Positions 1 through 13,547 of a stretch of 64,000 nucleotides of DNA are shown piece after piece. The stretch is from Orthonyx spaldingii. Lineage: Eukaryota > Chordata > Aves > Passeriformes > Orthonychidae. The DNA lies in assembly GCA_013397795.1 (NCBI GenBank), contig VZTJ01001204.1, positions 953,642-1,017,641 of the forward strand. The letters run 5' to 3'. The notes below the pieces were generated by a model. The model saw only the letters and a program-made list of their open reading frames with translations, had not been told where the DNA came from and searched no databases. The position numbers and the translations under genes were made by a program. The stretch's first letter is position 1. Every line of letters starts with the position of its first letter.

Positions 1-1452
1 TAGATCTTGTATATTTGAAAATAGAAAAAAAAAAAAGATGTTCTGTCTCCCACATGCCTATTTCTGTGTACAACCTGAGGTGCCCCATGCCTGCCCCTGA
101 TTTCATGATAAGCCAAGGAACTGAACTGCTCATGTAGGGCTGACATGAAGATGCAATATGCTTCCCAAATCCATGGGTTGTGACGCTACTCTGTCTGCAC
201 CCAGAGAAAGCAGGAAATAAAATCCAGAAATATTTTACGAACTTATAAATTTCTGGGAAATAGATGTCTATCTTCAAGGTAGGAACCTCAGTTGATCCTT
301 AAAGTAATGATTTCGAGTTATCATTTGATTTTATAGTAAGGCAGTCAAGTCTGTAAACAAAATTAATGTGCAGTGTCAAATGAGCCTTCTCTGATTCAGG
401 AATGTTAAAAAATCTCAGTATCATCAGCTGTTGCAATAATATTAAATCTTTTGGAAAATAACCTGGAGATGTTTCAGAAGGAGAGATGCTTCAGAATGTT
501 GCAGATAGAGTGCTGTTTTCTGCCAATCACCTTTGAAAAGCCCTGCTGCACACTTCCAAGCTACATGGCAGAAGACACAATTGCCTCCCTTTGACAATTC
601 CCCCTCCTCACACACTGCTCTTCCCTGACCCAGAGACACCAGTGATCCCGGCTGCAGAGAGCACGTCGTCTCCAGCACTTGGGTGGGCAGGGAAAGGAGA
701 GCCCTCCAGTGAGGGAGGGAATGGGGGTGAGGTCTGCCTCAAAGTGGTGGGCAATGTGAGTCCTGTTATTGCTCTGGGTTAGGGGTAGTGGAGGCTGGAG
801 TATTGCAGGCTGTTGGGACTCAGGTCAAGGCTCTTCTGAGGCACCTGGAGAGCTGGTATCAGTCAGTTCCTTGGTGGAACAATTATGGTAGAACTGGCAC
901 TTTAATGTTTTCCCTTTTCAGTACTCTCAATGCTGACATTCCATCAAACATAATCAATTCTTACTTCATTTTGTCCCTCTTCCATTCATTATAGACACAC
1001 AAACAGGATATATGTTTAAGTATTTTATTGCAAAGGACTATAACCCCAGCTGAGCATTACAGGAGCCTTTGTACTTCACATTGTCCTCAGAAACAGAAAA
1101 AGACCACTTTAAGAAATGTCCTTATAAGTCTACCCTAGAGACTCAGAGTTGCAGTGAAACTGGTGATTAGACCTTTGACAGACACTGAAAGAACATTTAC
1201 TGCATATGACAATTAAACAAAATGTACTTTGTCAAGTTTTTTTTTCTGTATAAGTGGATAGGATGAAAGACAGGAAGTTTTTGTAGTCTTATATTTTCAT
1301 ACAGTAGATTAGAGATGAGTTAGATCTGAATTTCCACTTAAAATGTCTCTTGGAATGCATAGCTAATTTCCTGCAGACATGGTTCTTAGGCTTTTATGTA
1401 GAGTTTCAATAAATCTCTCAAAAATCTGCCCAAATAACTTTCAGGCATAGGA

Positions 1453-1497
1453 TTTTTTTTTCCTTTTTTTTTTTTTTCCTTTTTATGTTCTCTTTTT
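1453..1497. repeat. T-rich low-complexity tract
   Basis: Runs of 7 to 14 T are broken only by CC pairs and an ATG/TC interruption. It could be the worn poly-A tail of an antisense retroelement, but no recognisable element adjoins it, so it is called simply low complexity. Confidence 0.8.
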
Positions 1498-1810
1498 GAA
1501 TATAGGCATCAAGGTAAATTCACAATGAGGAACTCACTTTGTTGTTCTAGATAATCACTTTTTATAGAGATTTTCTGAAGAATGTAATGCAAGGTAAAAT
1601 GCAGTCAATAGAATGTAGAAGACCTCCATAACAGCACTAATTAGTACAGAATTTATAAGAAAAGTAAAAGGGCTTACATACTAAACAACTGCATTAGAAG
1701 GTTGGGATGGCTGTGGTTCTAGACCTGTTTATTTTGTCCTGAAAAAATAATGGAATGGAGCTACAATATGGAAGTCTCATGAGCCATCCACACAGCTTCA
1801 CTGTATGAAT

Positions 1811-1832
1811 CTCATGATAATGTTATCATGAG
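1811..1832. repeat. 22-bp near-perfect palindrome
   Basis: CTCATGATAA and its exact reverse complement TTATCATGAG flank a 2-bp TG centre. Every arm position pairs. There is no second copy nearby and no surrounding terminal inverted repeats that would mark a transposon. It may be chance or a dimeric protein-binding site. Confidence 0.75.
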
Positions 1833-2084
1833 GTTCCCTAGACTCTATTCCTGTAAAATATTATGGCCAGTTCAATTGAGTTGAAATCACGACAAGAGGA
1901 GAATCAGACACGTGATGATGAGAGCGCTTTCTGCAGTATACACACACTGTTTCTCTGCAGCGTTCAGAATTGTTGCACTCTCTCCCTATTTTTCCTTTGG
2001 TATCCACTTCCCTTTGTAGTTTCCTACTCTGGATTGTCCTTTCACTGTAAAATTTGGTGAAGAACAGTTCCCCATTTTATTTAT

Positions 2085-2560
2085 CTACTCTCTTCACAAT
2101 TGTGGAAGCTTTTATCATATCCCACTGCAGCTTTCCACTCTGCAGGGTGGAATCCCAGCTAGTTTAATCTTTCTGCAGAAGGCCGCTGCTATATCCTTGA
2201 AGTCAACACCTTAACTTCACTGTCCCAGAGTTTTGAAGATCAGAGTTGCACATAATAATCAAAAAAGGGGTGTACATGATTTTGTACAATGCAAGAATTA
2301 CTTCTCCAGTTCATGTCATTCTTCAACAAAATGTTCTTGGCTTTTTTGTCTGCCATTTTAAATGGAACAAAAATTGCTGACATTTTGTATTTGCTATTTC
2401 CTTCCTTTGACAAGATATCCAGTCCTTACACATGGAATTTTTTCCCATGATACCCTTCTTGTCTTTCCCACTGAGGGTCTCAGCACTTTAATTGGCTTTT
2501 ATTTTTGGATGAGTTTGATTTCCTCTTTAATTATGGCACATGTTTTACCTGGCCTCATGT
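2085..2560 (-). repeat. Ancient CR1/L3-like LINE relic, antisense
   Basis: Read on the + strand, this block keeps, in the right order, the landmarks of the antisense 3' part of old CR1/L3-class LINEs. There is a TCATATCCC-type segment followed by pyrimidine-rich CTTTCC text (about 2115-2145). A TTTAATCTTTCTGCA segment follows (about 2163), then a TGTACATGATTTTGTACAATG segment (about 2270-2291). Last comes a CTTGGCTTTTTTGTCTGCC segment (about 2336-2354), which in the family is usually GCTTTTTTGACTGCC. No reverse-transcriptase frame survives. The ends are uncertain and divergence is high. The call rests on remembered family text and not on an alignment. Confidence 0.5.
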
Positions 2561-5500
2561 AGAAGCAAAGCCCTACTATAAGCAGAGGTCCAGTAGAAGA
2601 GAAAGAAAGAGAAAGGGAAGAAAGGAAAACATATTTCCTGCAACACAGGTTTTCTTTAAATAGAGTTTATATAGATGTCATTGTCAAATACCTAATGGTA
2701 ACATATTTATTTCTCAGTTCACAAACCTAGAAGAGAAATGTATCTTCATATAATAAATAGAAATTTAAAAACTAACAGTTCATCTTGCAGGCATATTAAA
2801 TTTGTTTTATTTTCTGCTAAGTTGTTTTCTACGGTAAATGTATATAATTTTCTGCAGGTTAAAGACCATTTCTTTTTATTTTACTAGTGGTAGCTCTCAA
2901 ATAAGACTGCGATACACAAATACGAAAAATTGAGGAATTTATTAGAAAAACAAAAGTTATCCCATTATTTTTAATGAAAAAAGAGCCTTTCTTAAGTATT
3001 CTAAAAATTCCAGGTGTGGTAACATGGAGTAATGCCCCTTTTTAGTTCTATAAATGTATTGAATATTTTGATAATGCAAGTTTTTCTTTCTACACATACA
3101 TTTTCGTTTTAGCCTTTTATTTCAAATTTTTGACCAGTAGGTATGAAACAGACTCTTAAAGCTCCTGTAAAAGCAACTCGTCACAGAATCTGACTTCAAG
3201 TTACATGCTCACAGCTCAGAGACTCTCAGTGCCTGAGCTTAGAGAATGCTGTTGGCAATATATATTCCATTTACATTTAAAGATATGTCCATGCTCTATG
3301 GTTATAGCCATTACTATTCAGAATTTGATGTTTTATGACCTCTTGATATGACCACTAAACCGCAAAGCTGTTAATCTTTTGTACATGACCAAGTTGCTGA
3401 AATATAACATGTTCAATATGTCTGTTGGTGTCCTGTGTTGTGGATGTAGGAAATATCCAAAGAGTAACCAGCTGTTGAACCTTTTTTGTGTGCTTCACTA
3501 ATTACTTGCTTCATTCACAGATAACCATATATATGTTATGTTTTCATGTAGGCATTTGCTGAACTCACTGAGGTGTGAACTGTCTTCAAAATGCAAAACA
3601 ACTGAATTACTTTTATCAATCAGCTTTACTTGGTAGATTGGATGGCCAAAAAAGCATTTTCCATAGATCAAATACGGAACTGGTAGAGGTGTTAGTGGTT
3701 GGTTTATGACTTGATTTATCATTTGTTATTTTAAAAATTCTGATCATGTCATTTACAGGCAATGATTGTGATATAAAAGGGTGGCAGTGACAAAAATTAT
3801 TCCTGTTGTATTCCCGACTTCAAAGGAAAATTTGGAAATATCTTATTAACCTTCTCAGGTCTCCAAGAGGTCAACTCATTGTTGCTCAGGTAGCAAAGTA
3901 CTTTCTCAACTCCACAGTCTCTAGGTACTAAACAAAGTAACTTTGAGTCACAAGCAGCTGCTTAGATTGATCAGGAAGGAGCAATTCCCTACAGATGGGA
4001 ACTGGAGTGAGGTGTACAGACATGGAGAGTTTCTACCCTTGCTAAACCTCCAGAACTACCCCAGTTCTTTTCAAAGCCACAGATTATTGCCTCATCCTAA
4101 ATCTTTGGAGTCTCTATTGGAACCATTTCATGCTGTTCTGCCTTTTGCCCAGGATACTCCTCAAATAGGTTACTATTTTGGTACATACCAGATATGGTTG
4201 CATACTGCATTGCAATGTTTTAAGAACTCTGTCTTCTCTCTCTGTCCAGACTGGATTCCTATTACAAATCAATAAATTTTAGAGATAAGGAAGTTGAAAA
4301 GTCAATGCGGTTCTCATGGGGCCATACAGGAATTCAGTAATATTGACTACTATAAGCTCATGCCTGAAATGATAATTAATTGAACCTAGCCATAGAGATG
4401 TATGATGTACAGATGGAACATACCAGTGATGAACAGAAAAAATATGCCATTTGATAACATGTTCTTTTTGGGAAACTGATAACAATCTATGTGATACACT
4501 GATAACATGGTCTCTTTATGAAACACATGGCAAACTTGACAGCAATTTACCTTGCCGTGGTTTTTGAAATCCCTGTGTTGGCATACAGAAACTTGAAATA
4601 TCCTCCATTAGGTAAAAATAAGGGCAAAAATACTCTTAAAAGCAAAAAACCAGGAACTTTACCCTTTACTGGTGACCTTTAAAGACAGAACAAATAAGTG
4701 GTTCTGAAAGAGCAGCATTCAGATAACCTCAATGATCTTCTCTCTTAAATGTCTTTTGAGGTAAAAAAAAAATTACAGTATATTTCCAGGTTTATAGAAT
4801 AAAACTACCTATAGTACTATGTTCAGGTTAATTTGCTGTTACAGAAATATGACAGACTGCAATTGTGACAATATTGCAATTGTTAAATACATGTCTGATT
4901 CCAGAGGCCTTCTATATTTTCTAAATTAAAGACATCCTCTGCTATATATGCTTACCCAGACTGCTTCTGTCTTGGAGAGTTTAAATTTAAATTTAATCTC
5001 TTCTTTGTATAAAAATGCTGATTTGATTCTCAGATGCCCAGTTTTTAGCAACTGCTTGTAGACTTGATATTAGACTTTTATGATTTTTGCATTTACAGTC
5101 TAAATAGTCACCTGGACCTCCCAGGTAAATCAGAAAGTGATTTCTGGATTTTTATGATGTGCTGGCTGCTCTGCTAATGACAATGAATTGATTTCTCATG
5201 TACATAACACCCACACTGTGTGGTGCTTTATTTCCATCCAGGTTTGAACCATGATGTGAAGTCAGTAGTCCTTGTATCCTTAAATCCTTGAGAAGCAGAC
5301 CTAGATTTGTACTGATTTGCTTTTCCATTTAGGACCTTCTCTGCCTAGATGCATTTCAGTCAAAAAAATTCCCAATAAGCTCTTTAATATTCATCATTTG
5401 AAGGTTGAACAGGTGAAGAAAACTACAGCTAATGCTTATCTAGTTCAGTTTAGATTACAAATGCATTTATAAAATTACTCCTACAGTTTTCATATTTATT

Positions 5501-8500
5501 TGTGCTTTGTTCACAGACCAAATTGGGTTCAGAGTACCTGACCTGGACTGGTTATTAATGAAGCTAAAATAGAAGATAATGCAGGTGCACAGGAAATGCA
5601 GGCTGGCTGTAGCATAATGACTGTACAGAGAGGCACATTTTAATTTTCCTCTGCAAATTTCCCAGGAAGTACAGAGATGTGCCGTATTCTGGGCACTTTG
5701 ACCTTCTCTTGGATCCTCCAAGCCATATGTAAAAGTCACCACGAAATATGCCTAAAAGAAGCCAGTGATGGAGATCTGGGTAGATGAAGGGATTTTTCCA
5801 ACATTTGAGTAGCTGGGGAAGAAAACAGAAAAACACCTCTACCCATCTGATGTTCTGTAAGTATCAAGGCCACAAATCCTTTAGGCTTGAAGCTGTAAGC
5901 ACCAAAGAAATTTCAGACACACTGGAGAAGAGTAAAGGAGTGTTTTTTGTTTGGCAGGATCATCGGCAAGGTCCCTGCTTTAGCTGAAGAGAAAATCTTG
6001 TATTGTTTGTAAAAATTTTTGGCTTGGATTGCTTTTGTTTTAAGGGAATAAGTAGCCCCTCGAGTAAAAGATGCGATAAGAGACTAAATTTGGATCCTGA
6101 ATTGCAGACAGCTGTTAAATAAGTCACAAGTGAAATGACTTTGGCATTGTTAATTCTTGAAAACAGATACAAGCTGAACATTCAACATGCCTGACTTCAA
6201 CACCTAATTTTTCACTCCATCTCTGTTTTCTGTGAGCTCTTAAACAGAACAACTTCAATTTTAAATCTAGTCTCCTGCCAAGAATTGATTGAAAAAATAT
6301 GGTTTAAAAATAATGCTCTCTAGGTATATTTTTAACCTAGATAGAAAGTATCTTTAAAGTAGAGCAACTATTATAACATGAAATACATTTTAATAGAATT
6401 CTTCTGAACATTTTTGAAAACTAACATCATCATAATATGCAGAAGTTATTTTCTCCAAAATTGCTTATTATCTGTCTCCCCTATTAGATGCATTTTGGTG
6501 CTTTCTGAGCAGCAAAAATTCTGATTTTAGAACCATACAGTATAAAACCTATGTGCTTGCAAATAAAATTATATTTGCATGTACATAATATTTTAGCTTA
6601 GATATCTTGAATTGCTGCTGGAGTACAGGTTGGGAGCTGAACGCCACCACCACCATTGGCTAACGATTTCTTGTTTGGGTTTTCATCTTTCCTTTGTCTT
6701 CCTCTTTGCTCTTGCTGACCATGAATACTTCAGCTGTACACACGGCTGAGTAGCTCCTTTCGTTTTCAAGTCAGTCTTGACCAAATCCTTCAGTGTTAAT
6801 CTGACAGAAGTCAGTGGAGTGTGCAGGGAATTTACTTAGGATCTGGGAGATCTCTGTTCTACTCATTACTCTACCCCAAGTGGCCACTGGAAAAATTGCT
6901 TGTTCCCAGTATGAGAAACAAGGACAATAACTCTTCTTGCACACCAGTGGACATGCAGACAGTGAAGATATCCAAAGAGTTCCCAAACCCAGCTTAGACT
7001 TCTTTACCCAAGACAGTCACAGCCAGCTGTGGTCACAAGTGGGAACAGATAACCCATGCTGCAGAAGACAAGATCTGGTGAATCAATGTCTTTGGAAGGT
7101 CAAAATATATTCCCAAACCATAAAAAGTATGGTTTTTACTATTTCAGAAGAGGTGGGTTTTAGGACAGCGGCACAAATTGAACCAGTGGACCGGCAGCAC
7201 TATCCTCTGAGGAAGTGCCTTTCAGAGCAAGTGAATAACACCTCTGACAGTGGTTTTACATAAGAAGACAGATGTGGCCAGATGCCTTTTCTGAGTGAAA
7301 CTCACTGAGGAGCCAGAAGCCTTATTTGCTTCAGTTGTGCCCACTTGACTCCTTCTTGTCAATGAATCCCTTTCCCTTATCAAACTTGTTTCGTCTTTCA
7401 GGGGATTTGACCTTTCTGAATTATACACAGAGCTTGTGTAACAGCCCTTATATCAGTGTGTTTACCATCTGTTCTCTTTTTCTGAATGCAGACATGTGTT
7501 ACTGTTTATCCACTATGTGTCACCAGTTTACTACAACAAATTCAGTGAAGTGGAAATCAGGTCAAGGTGAAATTTATTTCAGGCACTTTTGTTCCACTTC
7601 ATTTTACAGTTTGCCACATGCTAATCATATGAATTCTGAACAAGGAACAAAAAAACCAAATAAAATTATGTTCTGGCTTCTGACTGACATTTTCAATGGA
7701 TTGTTTCATTCACCTTTTGAAAAACCTCATTCTGTGCTTGGCTTCACTGGAAAACTTAGCTGCTGGAAATTTTAGCAGATTGTTGGACAATATGTAAGGC
7801 GAGAGCTGAACACTTAATGCAAAGCTGAAAAAAAGAAGGTATATTTCTCTTTTAATGTTGTACAGTGGGGAGGGAAGTTGTATACTTCCCATCCTTTACT
7901 TGTGTGTATTGAATGCAAGTAAGATAATTCAAAATCCTGCAAAAAATATCCACACCCACTGTGTAAGAACTTGCCACTACCCTAAAGAAAATGGAGATTT
8001 TCATTTGATTCCCTGGGAATCAGTCTTCGTTTAGACTTTGTGTTATTGAGCAATAAAATATTATTACATCGAATAATTATTAGTAATTATAATTCTGTGA
8101 GAATGGGGCATAAATATGGGTTCAGAAGTGAGACGACTTCAGAAGACGTGTAAGAGTAGACGCCCATTACCCTGGGTCTCCATGACTGCTGCTGGTGGGA
8201 TGAGGTATGGTGAGCCCTTTAGACCTCAGAGAATAACCCAAGACATTTACTTGGATTGTGCAAATTGGCCTTAGCTATGGAAATTTCATAAACTGCTTTC
8301 CCCAGAAAAAGCAATTTTGCAGACCTCGAAGTACATACCAGAGCTATTACCACTGGGCTTGTGCAAAGAATCCCTTCCTCTTTACATAAACATAAATTAC
8401 TTGTTTCTATAGACCCCTGAGAAAGTTTAAATCTAGTCAAGATTTGAGACATGGAAATTTAGTCAGTGAACAAGCTTTTGACTTTAAACATGCATTTATT

Positions 8501-9825
8501 TCACATGATTATAATTCTCAGTATTAGCTTTTCTAAAGCAGTCCATTCTTGTCAAGGAAAAAAAGGATTCTTACAAAATGTTTTGCTTGCAATTTCTGCT
8601 CACTCATTTTATTACCATTTCAGATGTGTTTCATGACCTTTTATTAACAGTCATGTTCTAGTCTGCAAGTCAAAGAGCTTTTAGCAGATAACAGTAAGTG
8701 ATGCCAACCTCAATAACAAATGGAGTCCTCTGCCACAAAGACAGCTGCACTTTTTCCTTTATTTCCTCTTTTTTCCATAAGAGGTTGATCTATGGTAAGA
8801 TTGAGCAAGGATTAATTTCTCTGAGTAAATCTATTGTCACAGATTAGGTCAGTGTAGAAAACCAACTATGGTGATAGAATGTGTTGATAAACTTATTGGC
8901 GCAAACATAAATGAATTGGAAATAAGGGTTAATAATATTCGTTCATATGGCACAAAGACTCCCAGTTTTGTTGATTTGCACAAGTGTTCAATACTTTCAC
9001 AGAGCTGTGTCCTATTGCTTATAGATGTGACCTATGATAAGGATCACACATTGCTGTTTTTTGAGAAACTGATAAAAAAGCACATGCAATTGAACATCAT
9101 AACATGCTAGAGTTATTTTACTAGTGATTAAATATTTATATTTCATTAATCTGGAAAAGAATCAGCTACATGGAGCTCCATTGAGCTAGGTAATGTAAAA
9201 AATACAAAGGAATTGTTGGTTCTGGCCCATATGAACACACAGTCTATCTTTCTATGACAGGACCATTATAATTCCACCAAGTGAATGGAGGGTGACTTCT
9301 GCATTTGGGGTTTTCATGGTAATTCCATTTCAAAAAATCAATGGAACTGTTGAAGTCAGCTGCTAATCTCACTGGGATTCACTTTGGCAGTGGAGATGAG
9401 ACCTCCTACAGGTTGATGCAGGACAAGAGTCCATACATCCTCTCTTGATTTCAAGGTTAGACCATCCAGATTTTCAGGTATACATTTTCCACAGGAACAC
9501 CAATCTAATGCCAAGGAGCTTCAAAAAAGGAGTGTAGGTGCTGCTGCAGCCAACAGGATTTTGCTACAATTCCAAGGACAGAATTTCTGTGCAGGTTTTT
9601 TCTGCTCTATCCTGTGTTTATATATTCCATCATGTGAGCTGACCTTCAGAGAAGCATCGCCTGTCATAGTACTCTACTATCTGTAAGTTGAGGATTTCAG
9701 TATTTATTTCCTTTCTCTAGTCTTGATGCAACTTTTACTAGGTGACTTTTCTCTTAGCTGGAGAGAAATGGGTAGAAGCTTACAAACATATGTAACACAT
9801 TTTTAGATCATATGTTGAGTTGACC
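2561..9825. other. Non-genic unique sequence
   Basis: No gene, exon or recognisable transposon is supported over this stretch. It holds a GA-rich run at 2593-2630 and a direct TTTAAATTTAAATTTAA repeat near 4980. Open frames of up to 149 codons (7326-7775 +, 3943-4275 +, 6937-7263 +) show no domain, no signal peptide with mature protein, and no splice-site structure that can be defended. They are treated as chance frames. Confidence 0.65.
2593..2630. repeat. GA-rich low-complexity tract
   Basis: An irregular purine run of GAAA, GAGAAAG and GGAAG units on the + strand. It is not a clean microsatellite. Confidence 0.7.
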
Positions 9826-10380
9826 TTGACTGGACACCAATTGCCCACCAAGCTGTACTGTACTGTCCTCTCCTCATTAGGACAGGGCAGGGAGAAAGTA
9901 AGAGGAAGAAGACTCAGGGGGCAAGATAAAGGCAGTTTAATAAAGCGAAAGAAAACACTGCACATGCAGAAGCAAAGAAAACCAAATTATTTATTGTCTC
10001 CTTCCAATCAGCAGGCAATGTCCAGCCATTCCCTGGGAAGCAGGGCTTCAGTATATGTAGCAATTGCTCCGGAAGACAAATGTCATAATAAAAAATGCCC
10101 GCCTCCTCCTTTCTCTTAGCTTCTCTTGCTGAGCAGACATCACATGGTATGGAATATACCTGTGGGCAGTTTGGGTCAGCTGTCCTGAATATGTTGCCTC
10201 CTAAAATCCCCAGGTGCTGAGGGGAAAACATTGAAAAGATGGTGTTGATGCTCTGTGAGCTCTTCTCAACAACAGCCAAAACACTGGTGTGTTATTAACA
10301 CTTTTCTAGCTCCAAATACAAAGCACAGCACTGTGAGGGCTGCTACGGGAAAATTAACTACACCTCAGGCAAACCCAACA
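9826..10380 (-). mobile_element. Avian endogenous-retrovirus LTR, antisense, nearly full length, worn
   Basis: On the - strand this matches, segment by segment, a common avian ERV LTR known from many bird genomes. The outer 5' end is at about 10380 (reverse complement TGTTGGGTTTGCC..., family TGTCCTGGTTTCGGC...). A GTTAATTTTC-type block follows at about 10350-10358, then the complement of ACAGCACTGTG at 10324-10336. The complement of GTGTTATTAACA is at 10289-10300 and that of CAGTTTGGGTCAGCTGTCCTG at about 10167-10187. CACATGGTATGGAATAT lies at 10141-10157. The family poly(A) signal ATTAAA survives on the - strand at 9936-9941. The TATA segment has decayed to a non-TATA sequence near 10120-10140. 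The 3' boundary near 9826 is approximate. No gag, pol or env sequence adjoins it, so it is a solo LTR relic. Frames inside it (9820-10119 +, 9914-10279 -) are not genes. Confidence 0.72.
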
Positions 10381-13300
10381 CTGTTAACTATGATATTAGT
10401 GAAATAATGTTTGATGGAGAGCTGTGTTTTTATAACCAGACGTTATTTGAATGTGTGGAGGAGTCCCCACAGAGCACTGAAATTCCTGTAGATTTAAGCA
10501 ATTTTTCTAATCAGAATAGAAAAATGGCTGTGAGCCCACCACCAGGCAGTCCAGAGCAACTGCAATAGCTGGAACTGATTCTTCCTTTTTTCACTCAACA
10601 CGGTGCACTGCAGTATGGATGTTTAGGCTACAATTCTGTTAGGCTGAGTCAGGACCATGGCACTCCTCGAGGCTATAGTATTATAGTCAAGAAACACAAA
10701 ACATCCAAAATCAAAGCACAGAAAAATATGTGTTTCTGCCTTTTCTTTATCAAAACTGGATTCCTAGACTACCTTCACACATGGAATAGAGCTGTAAAAT
10801 GAAAGAGTGTTATTAAATGTTTAACCTTTGTAACCTGGCACCAGTCTCACAGCACAGTACAAAAGTTCACCTTCCCTCCCTCACCCTCCTCTGCACGACT
10901 GAGATCAGCATCCATCAACTCTGATCATGACTGCCATAAAACTTAGCCCTGTTCCCTTCTAACCAGTCCCTCAATTTATCACCTACAAGGTACCTGACAG
11001 AAGTGTTTCTTGCAGCGGTGCCTTCCTTTGTAATAGTCAAGCCTTAGATTTGTGGTACTATGAGTAATGTTTGGTTCCCTCACTAAATCTATTAAGGATT
11101 TACAAAATTAATATTTTTCTTATGAATATTTGTTAAAAATAACAGAAAACATGAAAAAATGTCTTAAAATTTAGACACAGTTGCAAAACTTTCTGCACGT
11201 CCACTATATATCTAATTGAATTTTGCAAAATTGTGACTATTACAACTAAACAAAAACTTTTTTGGCTCCACTCTGGAAAGCTAATACTGGTCCCTTTCGA
11301 ACACCAAGAAAAAGAGTAATTTTGCACCATAGGCATGGTAATTTATTAGAAAAAACCCAAGCTACTGCATAAAATTACATGGTCTTTTCCACAATAGGAT
11401 ACTTAGACTGGGCTTATACAAAACAGTCCACTGTATGAAAAATATTTGATTATTCTAATGAATAGAAAGTTTAAAATTATCTATTTCATAGAAAATTGTG
11501 AAAAATGCCTATCATCTCCATGGCAATGTGAATAAAGCTAAAAACTAATATGGCTCAAGAAACAAATTACTTATCATAAGAAACAGAATGAATTATATGT
11601 GCATTATTTTAAAATATGATATAGAATTACTTATAAGAAACTTGCCATTTATAAGATGACATAACTTCTCATATTTAACTTGTCATATTTATAAGATGTC
11701 TCACAGTAGTTTAGTGGCTTTCAGTAACTTTTTCAGCATTAGTTATTTCACTATATGCAGTCCAATTTATTAAATTATTTCTGTTTTTAGAGAAGATAGT
11801 TTTCTGTAGTGTAAAAAACTTAGATTCTATGAAACATGACAAAAATACCTAATGGTGGAATTAAATCTGTTTCTGAAAAATAATAATATTCTGAAAAATG
11901 TTCCAACACTCTCTAGTCTGTTTCCCACTTTTAACCTAACATTGCTAGATTTTTAAGTTGATCATTCCTCACCTTTTCCTTCTTTCACCTTCAAAAACAC
12001 CTTGTATCACATTTATGTATGACAGAAAATAACTGCAATTACTAATGAAAAAAGTCTATTGAAAAAATCCTTCTACATGTGACTTTATTGATCATCACTA
12101 CAAAGATATTAATTATAAGCATTTTATTTAAGGAAACACATATGGCTATATGGGGAAGAATTAGGTAAAATATGTTGGCACCTTGATTTGGACACTTCAC
12201 ATTTAATATGCTTCAATACTTTTATCCTGTACATACGTCAATCACAGTTGTCTCACCTTCATTCACAGATTTCTCCTCCTTTAGCAAGATAGTCCCATCA
12301 TGTGAATCCTTTCCTCTTTTCTTTTTCACATTATCTGTGCAATCTATCTGAAGAAGGGGGTTTCATTTTTCTCTCTGCAAAGTGTGAAGCCATTTGTTTC
12401 AAATCCTGAGATGTAGCCCTGGAAGAAGGGTAGAGCTCACCTAGTTGAGACCTCCCCATAAGATTTACTGAACCAGGTCTCTTCACCAAGCCTGAACAAA
12501 TATTGGTCAAAACCAAAAGATTCCTTTCATGTGTTTCAGTGACCTTCAGCTCGGTGACTCAGCAGGTCAGGAGGAAGGCAGCAGAGGCTGTGCTTGTCAG
12601 CTCAGAGATGGGATTTACTCATGTAGAGCTGGAGCAGAGAGTAACTTGTTCGAGCAGATGGTGATGCTGTACTCTTTTTGTGAAATAAAGTCATCAAAGA
12701 ACTTGATAAACTCAATATTGAAAAAAAACCTCACAAGTGGTTTCAAATATACTTGATTTGAAAAGCAGCCCTGAGCTTTGGGTTTTTTTGTTTGCCTGAC
12801 TATTCTGTTCTGTGTATTTCAGAAAAACTTCAACCTACATATGAAAGAGGAGAAATAAGGAAAACTGAAAACTTCCAAAAGACCATAGATCAGTCCATGA
12901 AACAATATAAAAATAGAGAAACAAAGACTGCCTCCATATAGAAAAAGGCCAACATAATGAAAATGTCTGTAACTATGGAGATAATACACTTTGAAGCAAC
13001 CTGCCTATAATAAAGTTTCACTTACTGGATTACTGCAAATATTTAATATCTTGTAGTACTGCCAAAGCTCAGACTAAACTATAGTTATTTTCCCTGTCAA
13101 AAACTATTCAGCTGTGCAATGTCAAGCCACCAGAAGTGGTCTTTATTGCATCCGTATGAGAAAAGCTAACCACATTTCATTTTTCTAGAGTAACAGTTTT
13201 CTTTTTGTTAGCATGCTATGAATGTACTCAGAGATCAAAAAGCTGTTATTTAAAACAAAATGTTAGAATGGTTCAAATTAAAATTAAATCACATTCATTT

Positions 13301-13547
13301 GTTGAACTGGGAAGTCTATGAACCATCTAATCATGTGATTGTAATAAATACAGACTAATGACATGACAAAAAACCTTTCAAAATATACGTGTATTTGTAA
13401 AGATTTGGTTTTAGCATATCCCTTAATAGTAACCTTTCAGCTTTTGGTACATCCCAAAGTCACTCAAATATTATGATAAATCGAGCACAGAATAATATCA
13501 AGTTTTGTTGCTTACATATGAAACTATCATCAGGTTATGCAGTCGGG
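10381..13547. other. Non-genic unique sequence between two LTR relics
   Basis: No gene is supported. I checked whether this is the inside of one provirus bounded by the two antisense LTR relics. The sequence just left of 13548 does not look like a tRNA primer-binding site on the - strand, and the sequence just right of 10380 is not a polypurine tract. No gag/pol-like frame exists between them. The two LTR copies are therefore read as separate insertions. Confidence 0.6.
12554..12564 (+). promoter_or_regulatory. Candidate antioxidant-response / NF-E2-type motif
   Basis: GTGACTCAGCA is the core shared by NF-E2/NRF2-small Maf binding sites, known for example from the NQO1 antioxidant-response element. 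It lies in a slightly GC-richer patch (about 12530-12660). A single 11-bp match in 64 kb can arise by chance, and no promoter or gene is visible nearby. Confidence 0.25.

Larger units (their letters stand above)
1..2084. other. Non-genic unique sequence
   Basis: No gene or exon is supported. The stretch holds a 12-A run at 25-36, a slightly GC-richer patch at about 595-860, a T-rich tract at 1453-1497 and a short palindrome at 1811-1832. Both strands are interrupted by frequent stops, and the short frames at 442-994 and 1863-2060 overlap on opposite strands or lack any family signature. Confidence 0.7.

Noticed and set aside
7326..7775. 149-codon frame on the + strand
   Set aside because: Cysteine- and phenylalanine-rich translation with no motif. 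No promoter or splice context is visible.
9914..10279. 121-codon antisense frame
   Set aside because: It lies wholly inside the antisense LTR relic, which is regulatory retroviral DNA and not coding.
10381..13547. Possible internal region of one antisense provirus between two LTR relics
   Set aside because: No primer-binding site, polypurine tract or viral frame at the expected places. The two LTRs are damaged in different ways.
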